Shown here: one piece after another, positions 5,779 through 13,397 of the stretch
Layout: each line of letters begins with the position of its first letter
Position numbering within the stretch: position 1 is the stretch's first letter
Assembly (NCBI RefSeq): GCF_030151805.1
Contig: NZ_JASLCN010000017.1
Coordinates: forward strand, 1 to 14,766
Direction: 5' to 3'
DNA from: Fluviicola sp.
GTDB taxonomy: Bacteria; Bacteroidota; Bacteroidia; Flavobacteriales_D; Crocinitomicaceae
DNA: 14,766 bases
Translations under genes and position numbers: made by a program
Notes under the pieces: generated by a model
The model's input: only the letters and a program-made list of their open reading frames with translations
The model's database searches: none
What the model was told of the DNA's origin: nothing

Positions 5779-8700
5779 TTATCCCGTTTTATGCTTCTTC
5801 TGCTTACTGAGACTCACTGAGAAATGATCGGTGTTTCCGACAATCTTCACGGTGATAAACCGCATTTTATCCGTTTTGTATTGAACGGCATCTTCCTGGT
5901 CAATGGAAACTTCCTCTTTCTTTCTCCCGAATAATTTTTTGAAACCGGCTTCCGTCACCATTTTCAACGGAACACTGATGAAGTATTCCATAGTGGCTTT
6001 TGCGTCTTGTTTTCCGGAAATTTCCAGGTAACCGAGAGATGTATTGATTCCCATTTTCGGAACGGTGATTTCCCCGTTTTTCATTTTCAGGTTGTTTTGC
6101 AGACTGTCGAAATGAATTTTAGACAGGTTTTTATCCTGGAAATAATCGGCTAAACTTTTCATCGGAGCGTAGTTTTCCAAACGACCTTTCAGCACTTCAA
6201 TCTTCAGATCAATTTCCGAATCATCCAGTTTCGGAGTCATGTCAGCATGCAGGTGGATTTTTCCGGTCAACGAGCCAGATAATTTTCCGTGCAGGTTTTC
6301 AGCAACCACATGATCCTGGCCAAAATTGTCGAACTTCAGTAAAAGCTGATCCAACTGAATGTTTTTGATTGTCAGGTTCGGACGCAGGTAAATGTGCTTT
6401 TTATCCGTTGCCGTAAAATATCCCGTCATGCCGATTTCACCTCCGGCAGCGTGCAGATCGCATTTCGAAAAGGAAACGTGGTGATTGCTTTTGGTATGAA
6501 ACTGCGTGTTCAACTGCGTAATATGGTATTTATGATATTTCAGATCGTTGACAATGAAACTGAATTCCATTTCCGGAAACGGAATGTCGTAAATACTGAA
6601 CACATTGTCGTGATCTGTTTTTTGTGGCGCTGCTGTTTGAGAGGTTTTCGGCGCCTGTTCCGTGTAATTGACCAGCTGGTCGATATCCAGCCGATTCGAT
6701 TTCAAGTGAATGAGGTTCTCGCGTTTTCTCAACTCGGGATTATCTCCCAGGTAGTAATTCATGTCCAGATGGAGATCCGAATTACCGATTTTAGCGTCCA
6801 TTTCCTTCACGACTAAATGCTCATTTTCCAAATGGAATGTTCCGTCCAAGCGATCGACCCGTAGAGGGTGAATCTTCATTTTTGCAGTGAAATGATCGAG
6901 TTGCAAATCCGTTGATTTTAACCCATGATCGAAATGCATTGCTACATTTCCGTGAAATTTCAATTGATCCAATTCTTCGTGTCGGTAATCTGCCGGAATG
7001 AAGTTTTCACCTTTGTAAACCAACAAATCTTCCAGTTTCAGTTTATTGGAATTGAGTTTGAAATCAATGGTCGTGTTTCCGTTCAGTTTATCCTGAAACC
7101 ATAGGTTGTAGTTTAGAATTCCGCCATTGAAATGAAAATCGGATTGATCAATTTGTCCGGTGAAATCGACCACTTTGAAGTTGTCTTCGCGAATAATTAC
7201 ATCGGCATGGAAATCGTGTAAAACATGCGGATAATGCTTCAATTTAGCGTAGAGATCATCAACATAAAATTCTCCCAAAGGAAGCGTTGGGGATTCAGTA
7301 ATGGCTTTTGCGCTGGTGATGAATTTGAATTGGGCGTGCAAATTAGTCAGTTCTTCGTCAACACCCGGTTTTGCGTCAGCACTTGATTTGGAAAGTTCCC
7401 CGAAATCCATGCGTTTGGCTTGTATATTCAATTGCGTTGTCACAGGAATATCCGTGTGATGAATGATTGCGGGAAGATCGCTGATTAGTCCGGAAATCGA
7501 AACATCGCTTCGACCGACATGCATGTTGATGAAGTCGATTTTTGCCTGATGCCCGTCCATGTGCGCCATGATATCAATATCGTGAATCTGGTAAGGCAGT
7601 TTGCGTGAATTGAACGACAGGTTTTTCACTTCCAGTTTGCTTTCATACGCCTCATTCAGTTTCTCAATGCTTTTTTCAGGATGATCCAGATCAATGATGT
7701 CTTTAAATTTCATGGTCAGTTTCACGTTTCCTTTCAATCCGGTAAGTTCCTGCGAATTGATAAATTTAGCGAGGAAATCCAGGTTGAAATCCGAGATGAG
7801 TTTCATGTCGACATTCGGTTCGTTGAAGTTCGAAACGTTGATCAACCCGGTAAATTTCCCTGTTTCCGGTCGTGCGCTGAAATCAGAAATTCCGAATTCC
7901 ATGGTTTCCAAAGAACGTTTTTCGCCATTGGTGAAATACCCCTTGAAGCGGATTCCATCTACTTTTTTGTGTGTCAGTTCATTGCTGAAGAATGCATCTT
8001 TACAACCAAAATCAGCTCTGATTGCGGGCATCATACCATTGAGCGATTTCCCTTTGACGGAAGCTTTGAAATAAAGTTTTCCTCGGTTTTCATATTGTTC
8101 AAAGACTTGGATCAATTCTTCCGGAGCCAAAGCAATAAAGAGGTTGAAATTGGGTTTATCTCCGTGCAATTTCAAGTCCAGATCCATTTCATTCGCAAGA
8201 TCAATTTTGCCTTCAATTCCGAAAAAAGAGTTCTCCAACTGGATTTCCGTCGGATTGATGGTCAGGAAATGACTTGTTTGGTCGAAAAGTATTTCCGTCG
8301 CAAACTGCAAATGTTTGTGTTGAATAAACGTCGGTTTTCCGTGTTGCGCAATCGAAAGCTGAAATTTGCTGTTCAGTTCCGCGTCGATCACATCGTTTTT
8401 TAGTTTGAATTTGCTGGTTGCTTTTTCAATGTCCAGATCAATCAAAACCTGGTTTGCTTCGTTGTATTTCCGGATATCGATATGATCCAGTACGATTGAT
8501 TTCAAATCCAGGTGTAGTTCTTCTTCAATTTCTGCTGTCTTTTTAGTGGAAGAAAGTGCATTCAGGAGGTTCAAACTTCCGTCTGGATGCTGTGTCAGGT
8601 TCATTTTTCCGTTTTTTGCTTTGATGGATTTGATTTCGGTTTTTCCGGAAATGATGGTCCACAAATCAAAACCAACGTATACATCCTGAACTTTCAGGAT

Positions 8701-8970
8701 CGGTTTGCCGTTTTGTTTCTTCCCTTCATAAATCCGTACATTTTCCAGATCAATTGAAATATGCGGAAAATTGGCAAAAGGAGAAACATGACTTCCGGTA
8801 ATCTTGATTTCGCCTTTGAAATCTTTGTTTAAAGTGGTGAGCAATTCCTGAACCAGGGCGTCCTGTTTCCAGTAAACAATCAGTACAATCAGCGAAAAGA
8901 GCAGGATCGGAGTAATGATCAAATACATGACAAAACGCTTCCAGAATTTTTTTGTGACAAACAATTTCAT
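5779..8970 (-). CDS. AsmA-family envelope protein
   Basis: 1063 residues. A short basic cytoplasmic start (MKLFVTKKFWKRF) is followed by one transmembrane helix at about residues 13-33. The next part is the typical AsmA opening: LVQELLTTLNKDFKGEIKIT, then SPFANFPHISIDLENVRI and LKVQDVYVGFDLWTIISGKT. The long middle is beta-rich with repeated short strands, as in the beta-groove proteins of the AsmA/TamB/YhdP group. About residues 900-1020 match the AsmA C-terminal region (LSGSLTGKIHLHADM, then LKGRLENYAPMKSLADYF, and NGEITVPKMGINTSLGYLEI). Family members are anchored in the inner membrane, extend into the periplasm and are implicated in outer-membrane lipid transport and integrity. The gene stands alone, divergent from sucC, with a nested inverted repeat after it. 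The precise role is not readable. Confidence 0.88.
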   Translation of the reverse strand: MKLFVTKKFWKRFVMYLIITPILLFSLIVLIVYWKQDALVQELLTTLNKDFKGEIKITGSHVSPFANFPHISIDLENVRIYEGKKQNGKPILKVQDVYVGFDLWTIISGKTEIKSIKAKNGKMNLTQHPDGSLNLLNALSSTKKTAEIEEELHLDLKSIVLDHIDIRKYNEANQVLIDLDIEKATSKFKLKNDVIDAELNSKFQLSIAQHGKPTFIQHKHLQFATEILFDQTSHFLTINPTEIQLENSFFGIEGKIDLANEMDLDLKLHGDKPNFNLFIALAPEELIQVFEQYENRGKLYFKASVKGKSLNGMMPAIRADFGCKDAFFSNELTHKKVDGIRFKGYFTNGEKRSLETMEFGISDFSARPETGKFTGLINVSNFNEPNVDMKLISDFNLDFLAKFINSQELTGLKGNVKLTMKFKDIIDLDHPEKSIEKLNEAYESKLEVKNLSFNSRKLPYQIHDIDIMAHMDGHQAKIDFINMHVGRSDVSISGLISDLPAIIHHTDIPVTTQLNIQAKRMDFGELSKSSADAKPGVDEELTNLHAQFKFITSAKAITESPTLPLGEFYVDDLYAKLKHYPHVLHDFHADVIIREDNFKVVDFTGQIDQSDFHFNGGILNYNLWFQDKLNGNTTIDFKLNSNKLKLEDLLVYKGENFIPADYRHEELDQLKFHGNVAMHFDHGLKSTDLQLDHFTAKMKIHPLRVDRLDGTFHLENEHLVVKEMDAKIGNSDLHLDMNYYLGDNPELRKRENLIHLKSNRLDIDQLVNYTEQAPKTSQTAAPQKTDHDNVFSIYDIPFPEMEFSFIVNDLKYHKYHITQLNTQFHTKSNHHVSFSKCDLHAAGGEIGMTGYFTATDKKHIYLRPNLTIKNIQLDQLLLKFDNFGQDHVVAENLHGKLSGSLTGKIHLHADMTPKLDDSEIDLKIEVLKGRLENYAPMKSLADYFQDKNLSKIHFDSLQNNLKMKNGEITVPKMGINTSLGYLEISGKQDAKATMEYFISVPLKMVTEAGFKKLFGRKKEEVSIDQEDAVQYKTDKMRFITVKIVGNTDHFSVSLSKQKKHKTG

Positions 8971-9170
8971 GATACGGATAAATGAGCTCCGCTTAAAATT
9001 AGGTAATCTATTGTTTAGCCATTCTTTGAAAGCTAAATTCTAATCTCATTTTAATCTCGGTGACCGGTTTCGGATTCAAAGATTTTTAACGGATGAAAAC
9101 AGGAAGCGGAAATTTTACAAATCCATTGAATTTTTATAGAATTCGGATTATCTCGAACCAATTTAATGCT

Positions 9171-9178
9171 TACCTTTA
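9171..9178 (+). promoter_or_regulatory. Possible -7 box of sucC
   Basis: TACCTTTA matches TAnnTTTG in all but the last base and lies 26 nt before the sucC ATG, a common distance in Bacteroidota. No clear -33 TTTG is seen at the expected distance. The rest of the 234-nt divergent region (8971-9204) is AT-rich, and no convincing promoter was found for the AsmA-family gene. Confidence 0.35.
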
Positions 9179-9204
9179 GCGCACCAAAAATTTAAAAAGT
9201 TGTC

Positions 9205-10416
9205 ATGAACTTACACGAATATCAAGGAAAATCAATTTTACAGAAATACGGCGTGGCAGTACAACGCGGTGTTGTTGTAGAAAAAGTAGAAGATGCAATT
9301 GCTGCAGCTAAAAAATTGACAGAAGAAACAGGAACAGGTTGGTATGTGGTTAAAGCACAGATCCATGCTGGTGGACGCGGTAAAGGTATCGTGGAAGAAA
9401 CTGGTTCTCATGGTGTAGTTTTGGCAAAAGGTATTGACCAGGTAGAGGAGAAAGTAAAAGGAATCCTTGGTGGTCATTTGGAAACAGCTCAAACAAACGG
9501 GAAAGGTAAATTGGTAAGTAAAGTATTGCTTGCTGAAGACGTTTATTACCCGGGAGAAGCTGAAGTAGAAGAATTCTACATGTCTGTTTTGTTGGATCGC
9601 GAAAGAGGTCGTAATACGATTATGTATTCAACAGAAGGAGGAATGGATATCGAAACGGTTGCTCACGATACACCACATTTGATCTTCAAGGAAGAAATCG
9701 ATCCGCGTGTTGGAATTCAAGGATTCCAGGCTCGTAAAATCGCTTTCAACTTAGGATTGTCTGGAGAAGCGTTCAAGCAAATGACGAAATTCGTTGTTGC
9801 TTTATACAGCGCTTACGAAGGATGTGATGCTGCGATGTTTGAGATCAACCCGGTATTGAAAACTTCAGATAACAAAATCATTGCAGTTGATGCGAAAGTA
9901 ACATTGGATGGAAACGGATTGTACCGTCACCCGGACTATGCTGCAATGCGCGATACTTCTGAAGAAGATCCGTTGGATGTTGAAGCAGATGCTGCAGGAT
10001 TGAATTTCGTGAAATTGGATGGTAACGTTGCTTGTATGGTAAACGGTGCAGGTTTGGCGATGGCTACAATGGATATTATCAAGTATTCAGGTGGTAACCC
10101 GGCAAACTTCCTGGATGTTGGTGGAACAGCAGATGCTGAGCGCGTTGAGAAAGCATTCCATATCATTTTGAAAGATCCGAACGTAAAAGCAATTTTGATC
10201 AATATCTTCGGAGGAATCGTTCGTTGTGACCGTGTTGCTCAGGGGGTTGTTGATGCTTATAAAAATATCGGTACTATTCCTGTTCCGATCATCGTTCGTT
10301 TGCAGGGAACAAATGCTGAAGAAGCGAAGAAAATTATCGACGATTCAGGGTTGAATGTGCATTCAGCAGTTTTGTTGCAGGAAGCAGCAGATAAAGTAAA
10401 AGAAGTATTGGCGTAA
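9205..10416 (+). CDS. sucC: Succinate-CoA ligase (ADP/GDP-forming), beta subunit
   Basis: 403 residues, close to the usual beta-subunit length. With the alpha subunit (SucD) it interconverts succinyl-CoA and succinate with substrate-level phosphorylation in the TCA cycle. The N-terminal ATP-grasp domain opens with MNLHEYQGKSILQKYGV and carries VVKAQIHAGGRGKG at about 48-61, part of the nucleotide site. FEINPV at 212-217 (Glu213, Asn215) and Asp229 in AVDAK match the metal-binding region. The C-terminal CoA-ligase domain has NPANFLDVGGTA at about 298-309 and NIFGGIVRCD at 333-342. No sucD follows; a terminator comes 18 nt after the stop, so sucD must be elsewhere, and separate sucC and sucD genes are not unusual in this phylum. 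The ATG at 9205 is well supported by the conserved N-terminus. Confidence 0.98.
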   Translation: MNLHEYQGKSILQKYGVAVQRGVVVEKVEDAIAAAKKLTEETGTGWYVVKAQIHAGGRGKGIVEETGSHGVVLAKGIDQVEEKVKGILGGHLETAQTNGKGKLVSKVLLAEDVYYPGEAEVEEFYMSVLLDRERGRNTIMYSTEGGMDIETVAHDTPHLIFKEEIDPRVGIQGFQARKIAFNLGLSGEAFKQMTKFVVALYSAYEGCDAAMFEINPVLKTSDNKIIAVDAKVTLDGNGLYRHPDYAAMRDTSEEDPLDVEADAAGLNFVKLDGNVACMVNGAGLAMATMDIIKYSGGNPANFLDVGGTADAERVEKAFHIILKDPNVKAILINIFGGIVRCDRVAQGVVDAYKNIGTIPVPIIVRLQGTNAEEAKKIIDDSGLNVHSAVLLQEAADKVKEVLA

Positions 10417-10434
10417 GTCGATTCTAACGATAAT

Positions 10435-10486
10435 AAAATCCCCGGTAACTGAGCATAGTCGAAGTACCGGGGATTTTTGTTTTTTG
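10435..10486 (+). terminator. sucC terminator with REP-like hairpin
   Basis: Arms AAAATCCCCGGTA (10435-10447) and TACCGGGGATTTT (10465-10477) form a 13-bp perfect stem followed by TGTTTTTTG. The loop region ACTGAGCATAGTCGAAGT resembles the ACTGAGC...GTCGAAGT core of dispersed palindromes seen in many Bacteroidota genomes, so a repeat element may have been recruited as terminator. Confidence 0.8.
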
Positions 10487-10810
10487 TTCTTGCTGTCACT
10501 TCGAGTTTTTGCAATTCTAAATGAGCCTTGCCAAGCGGAAATTATATGTAAAAGTATCGAGAAGTGAACAGCGGTGATTTTTAATCCTGAAACCCTTGCT
10601 GTGATTGGTCTGTTCGTCCCGATAACTATCGGGATCGAGAACATAGGAACGGAAGTGAAAAAAGACTTGTTTTTGAAGATATTCGACCTGTAAGAATGGT
10701 TTCAAATTTCTCAACAATTACACAAATAATCACAGAGCTATTTTTTCTTATAACATAGTTATAAAGATTTTTATTCAAAAAAAATCAATGATTTATAGCA
10801 ACCGTGTCAT
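10487..10810. other. Noncoding stretch with REP-like palindromes
   Basis: No convincing gene is present here. It holds the perfect palindrome TCCCGATA-AC-TATCGGGA (10617-10634) flanked by TGTTC/GAACA, a 32-nt element repeated in inverted orientation at 11169-11200, and the inverted repeat TTATAAC-ATA-GTTATAA (10748-10764). Open frames on the minus strand run through the palindrome and resemble no family I know. It may be decayed repeat material. Confidence 0.5.
10660..10691 (-). repeat. 32-nt repeat, copy 1 (inverted relative to copy 2)
   Basis: On the minus strand it begins ACAGGTCGAATATCTTCAAA and ends AAGTCTTTT. It matches the plus-strand element at 11169-11200 at 28 of 32 positions, including an exact 14-nt core GAATATCTTCAAAA. 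The two copies lie 477 nt apart and flank the leader region of the rtcB operon. Confidence 0.6.
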
Positions 10811-10821
10811 TTTTTTTGCGT

Positions 10822-10829
10822 TACCTTTG
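10822..10829 (+). promoter_or_regulatory. Candidate -7 box of the rtcB leader transcript
   Basis: TACCTTTG is an exact TAnnTTTG match after a run of eight T residues. No TTTG is seen 19-21 nt upstream. Transcription would start near 10835, giving a roughly 80-nt 5' UTR with two short hairpins (10835-10858 ACGCT/AGCGT; 10865-10879 CGATT/AATCG) before the leader ORF. Confidence 0.5.
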
Positions 10830-10914
10830 TGCCTACGCTGAAGCTTCTGCCCAAGCGTTGTCGACGATTACAAGAATCGAGAAATTAGTATTAACAATTT
10901 TAAAACCAAAGCAA

Positions 10915-10989
10915 ATGTTCAAGTTACAAGCTACATGGAGTGCACCGACTGGCAAGGCTAGTTTGCGCGGGCTTTGGATTTTCCACTGA
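10915..10989 (+). CDS. 24-residue leader peptide of a candidate ribosome-dependent attenuator
   Basis: A 24-codon ORF from the ATG at 10915 to the TGA at 10987-10989. It begins MFKLQATWSAP and ends GLWIFH, with Trp at positions 8 and 21 but no run of one amino acid. Its function as a leader is read from the RNA. Codons 19-23 contain GGCTTTGGATTTTC (10970-10983), which can pair with GAAAATCCGAAGCC (11016-11029), the whole 5' arm of the following terminator: 14 bp with one G-U. A ribosome at the stop codon would mask this segment and allow termination; one stalled in the first part of the ORF would free it. A third segment, CCAAAGC (10906-10912) just before the ATG, can pair with GCTTTGG (10971-10977). 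The frame extends upstream to 10804, but that start lies before the predicted transcription start. Confidence 0.55.
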   Translation: MFKLQATWSAPTGKASLRGLWIFH

Positions 10990-11016
10990 ATTGATATTTA
11001 AACAAAACAGCATATG

Positions 11017-11054
11017 AAAATCCGAAGCCATTGAGGTTTCGGATTTTTTTGTTT
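11017..11054 (+). terminator. Attenuator terminator upstream of rtcB
   Basis: AAAATCCGAAGCC (11017-11029) pairs with GGTTTCGGATTTT (11035-11047): 13 bp with one G-U and a 5-nt ATTGA loop, followed by TTTGTTT. Its 5' arm is also the partner of the antiterminator segment at 10970-10983, so the two structures exclude each other. It ends about 247 nt before the rtcB ATG. Confidence 0.75.
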
Positions 11055-11159
11055 CAAGCGTTTCGATGAACGAACGCAGTTGAACCCCGAAATCTCTTCC
11101 AAACCCGAATCGGGTTAATCAAAAGTTAAAAAAAATTGGACTGATTTGAATTCAGCTCA

Positions 11160-11258
11160 ATGGATCAGACAGGTAGAATATCTTCAAAATCGAGGCTTTT
11201 GAAAATTTACGATGCTGCGTTCACGATGGTGAATGATGAATTGGAAATTTTCGGATAA
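11160..11258 (+). CDS. Possible 32-residue small protein or gene remnant before rtcB
   Basis: An ATG-to-TAA frame of 33 codons lies between the attenuator and rtcB, ending 42 nt before the rtcB ATG. The product would start MDQTGRISSKSRLLKIYDAA and end in NDELEIFG: a mixed-charge, helix-prone sequence that reads like protein. Its first part coincides with the 32-nt repeat (11169-11200). In the other copy the same frame would also give TGRISSK, using a different Arg codon (CGA for AGA). I recognise no family. It could be a real small protein, the relic of a longer gene, or chance coding in a repeat. The palindrome AACCCGA-A-TCGGGTT (11102-11116) lies upstream. Confidence 0.3.
   Translation: MDQTGRISSKSRLLKIYDAAFTMVNDELEIFG
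11169..11200 (+). repeat. 32-nt repeat, copy 2
   Basis: It begins ACAGGTAGAATATCTTCAAA and ends GAGGCTTTT. It is inverted relative to copy 1 at 10660-10691, with four mismatches in 32 nt. It lies in the gap between the attenuator terminator and rtcB. Confidence 0.6.
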
Positions 11259-11300
11259 CGCAGAGATTGGAATTTTACTTCTGTCGGCTAAGAAAATTTT

Positions 11301-12686
11301 ATGGGAAGTAAACTAAAAGGGAAAGACCTGTTAAAAATAGGTTTTCCCGGAGACAACTCTGTGAACATCGCCTTAGGGCTGATCAGCAGATATAAAAAGA
11401 AAGAAAGTAAAGAACGAATTCTTGCAGAATTAGCAGAATTACTTCATTTTCCGGATCAGTACATCGGAGACGGAATTTGGGGAAAAGTAGCAGAAGGCTT
11501 AATTGCCCCGGTAGAAGTGAAATTCAACGAACTAAAGGTCGAACGCTCACCGTTTTTGATCTACGGCGAAAACGAAATTGATGAACAAACAAAACACCAG
11601 TTTTATCAATCCCTGAAATTGCCGGTTTCGGTTCAGGGAGCGTTGATGCCGGATGCGCACTACGGATACGGATTACCGATTGGCGGAGTGTTGGCAACGA
11701 AAAATGCAGTGATTCCTTACGGAGTTGGGGTAGATATCGGTTGCCGGATGTCGATGACCATTTTTGATGCACCGGCTTCATTTTTCAACGGAAGAACGCA
11801 CCAATTGGAGAACCTGCTTTCTGAACATACCAAGTTCGGAATGTACGAAACGCATAAGGTCAAACACGATCATGAAGTGTTGGAAAGCAACTTGTTCCGC
11901 GAAATTCCTTTGTTGAAAAAGCTTCATGGAAAGGCTTACCAGCAATTGGGAACGTCAGGAGGAGGAAATCACTTCGTAGAGTTTGGAACCGTGACGATTA
12001 CAGCAACAGATGCCGGAGTTCCTCCGGGTGAATATTTGGGATTGTTAAGTCACAGCGGTTCACGTGGATTGGGAGCAGCCATTGCGAAACAGTACACGCA
12101 GTCGGCGATCAAGCAATGTCCGTTACCGAGACAAGTACAGCATTTGGCCTGGTTGGATCTGAACACACACGACGGCCAGGAATACTGGAAAGTGATGAAT
12201 CTGGCAGGAGAATATGCCAAAGCGTGTCACGATGATATTCACGCAAGATTGACCAAAAAGTTGGGGCTTCGCATGTTGATGACGATAGAGAACCACCACA
12301 ATTTTGCATGGGAGGAAACCGTGAACGGCGAAGCGTGTATTGTACATCGAAAAGGTGCAACACCGGCAGGTTTGGGGCAGATGGGAATTATTCCAGGAAG
12401 TATGACTGCGCCAGGATTTATTGTCAGAGGTTTAGGAAATGAAGCAAGTATCAATTCCGCATCTCACGGAGCAGGCCGTTTGTATTCGCGCTCTCAGTGT
12501 AAAGGACGCTTTACGAAGAGCGAAATGATGAAAACACTGGCAGATTCCGATGTGAGTTTAATTGGTGGAGCAGTAGACGAATGCCCGATGGCATACAAGA
12601 ATATTCATCACGTGATGGGGAATCAACAGGAATTGGTAGAAACAATCGGGACATTTTCGCCGAAGATTGTAAGAATGGATAAATAG
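11301..12686 (+). CDS. rtcB: RtcB-family RNA ligase
   Basis: 461 residues. RtcB joins RNA 2',3'-cyclic phosphate or 3'-phosphate ends to 5'-OH ends, using Mn2+ and GTP. Core motifs are all present: MPDAHYGYGLPIGGV (116-130), GVGVDIGCRM (141-150) with the metal ligands Asp145 and Cys148, GGGNHFVE (220-227), LSHSGSRGLG (249-258), NHHNF (331-335) and NSASHGAGR (385-393), where His389 is the expected GMP-accepting histidine. The N-terminal 100 or so residues before the core are longer than in E. coli RtcB (408 residues total), and MPDAHYGYGLPIGG differs from its MPDVHLGKGSTIG form, so this is a separate subgroup. prfH follows after 6 nt, the arrangement known for rRNA repair RtcB enzymes. A candidate attenuator lies upstream. 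Confidence 0.95.
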   Translation: MGSKLKGKDLLKIGFPGDNSVNIALGLISRYKKKESKERILAELAELLHFPDQYIGDGIWGKVAEGLIAPVEVKFNELKVERSPFLIYGENEIDEQTKHQFYQSLKLPVSVQGALMPDAHYGYGLPIGGVLATKNAVIPYGVGVDIGCRMSMTIFDAPASFFNGRTHQLENLLSEHTKFGMYETHKVKHDHEVLESNLFREIPLLKKLHGKAYQQLGTSGGGNHFVEFGTVTITATDAGVPPGEYLGLLSHSGSRGLGAAIAKQYTQSAIKQCPLPRQVQHLAWLDLNTHDGQEYWKVMNLAGEYAKACHDDIHARLTKKLGLRMLMTIENHHNFAWEETVNGEACIVHRKGATPAGLGQMGIIPGSMTAPGFIVRGLGNEASINSASHGAGRLYSRSQCKGRFTKSEMMKTLADSDVSLIGGAVDECPMAYKNIHHVMGNQQELVETIGTFSPKIVRMDK

Positions 12687-12692
12687 AAACAG

Positions 12693-13397
12693 ATGGAAAC
12701 AACAATTTTACATATTACAACCGCGAAAGGTCCTTTGGAATGCCAATTGGCAGCCGGGAAAATCCTGAGTGCTTTGCTCAGAGATCTGAGAGCAAAAGGA
12801 TTGCAGGCAGAAACGCTGGAACGCACACCGGGCGCTGAAAACGGAACAATTCTTTCCGCAACCGTGCAGGTAAAAGGCTTGAACATCCAACCACCTGTTC
12901 AAACCTGGTTAGGGACGATTTTATGGATTCAAAAAAGTCCGTATCGTCCCAACCACGGACGGAAAAACTGGTTTGTAGGGATTTACGAAGTGAAAACACC
13001 CGACAAACTGATCTGGAAAGAAGAGGATTTGGTTTATCAGTCAGTGAGAAGCAGCGGGGCGGGCGGACAACATGTCAACAAAGTAAGCTCTGCCATTCGC
13101 GCCATTCATCCACCAACCGGAACGATGGTTTTTGTTCAGGACAGCCGTTCACAGCTTCAAAATAAGAAACTGGCACGTGAACGCATGCGTGAAAAATTGG
13201 AAAAAGTGCAGCTTCAGAAAATAATCGATAATGTGAGTCAGCAATGGTCACAGCATCATGAACTGGAACGCGGAAACCCGGTGAGAACCTTTACAGGAAT
13301 GGATTTCAAGCCGAAAAAAGAAGCAAAAACCTTCAAAAAGCAACGAAGTCAATTGAAGCAAGAATTATACAAGGAATTAAATTATGACAACAAATAA
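12693..13397 (+). CDS. prfH: Peptide chain release factor homologue PrfH (ribosome rescue)
   Basis: 234 residues. The GGQ domain is clear: SSGAGGQHVNKVSSAIRAIH at 120-139, with Gly124-Gly125-Gln126 as the peptidyl-tRNA hydrolysis loop, followed by DSRSQLQNKKLARERMREKL as in RF2-like proteins. Residues 1-105 do not resemble the stop-codon-reading domain of RF1/RF2; no PxT or SPF tripeptide is seen there, which fits PrfH. Work on E. coli RtcB2-PrfH showed that PrfH frees ribosomes damaged in the 16S decoding centre so that RtcB can religate the rRNA, giving protection against colicin E3-type nucleases. The gene starts 6 nt after rtcB and overlaps the next gene by 14 nt. Assignment rests on the GGQ motif, size and rtcB linkage. 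Confidence 0.93.
   Translation: METTILHITTAKGPLECQLAAGKILSALLRDLRAKGLQAETLERTPGAENGTILSATVQVKGLNIQPPVQTWLGTILWIQKSPYRPNHGRKNWFVGIYEVKTPDKLIWKEEDLVYQSVRSSGAGGQHVNKVSSAIRAIHPPTGTMVFVQDSRSQLQNKKLARERMREKLEKVQLQKIIDNVSQQWSQHHELERGNPVRTFTGMDFKPKKEAKTFKKQRSQLKQELYKELNYDNK

Noticed and set aside
7681..8403. Long plus-strand ORFs inside the AsmA-family gene
   Set aside because: They are antisense frames of a well-supported 1063-codon gene, with no start context and no family resemblance.
9205..10416. sucC without sucD read as a broken operon
   Set aside because: sucC is full length with intact motifs and its own terminator; separate sucC and sucD genes are not unusual in Bacteroidota.
10517..10717. 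66-codon minus-strand ORF downstream of sucC
   Set aside because: It runs through the TCCCGATA/TATCGGGA palindrome and copy 1 of the 32-nt repeat and shows no recognisable family; it is more likely chance coding in repeat sequence.
10804..10989. 61-codon ORF that includes the rtcB leader peptide in frame
   Set aside because: Its ATG lies before the candidate -7 box at 10822-10829, so it would not be on the predicted transcript. The next in-frame ATG is 10915, which gives the 24-residue leader.
10830..11054. Metabolite riboswitch or known housekeeping ncRNA (SRP RNA, 6S, tmRNA) upstream of rtcB
   Set aside because: No conserved core of a riboswitch class I know was seen, and the ends do not pair as in 6S RNA. 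The ORF plus mutually exclusive hairpins explains the sequence better.
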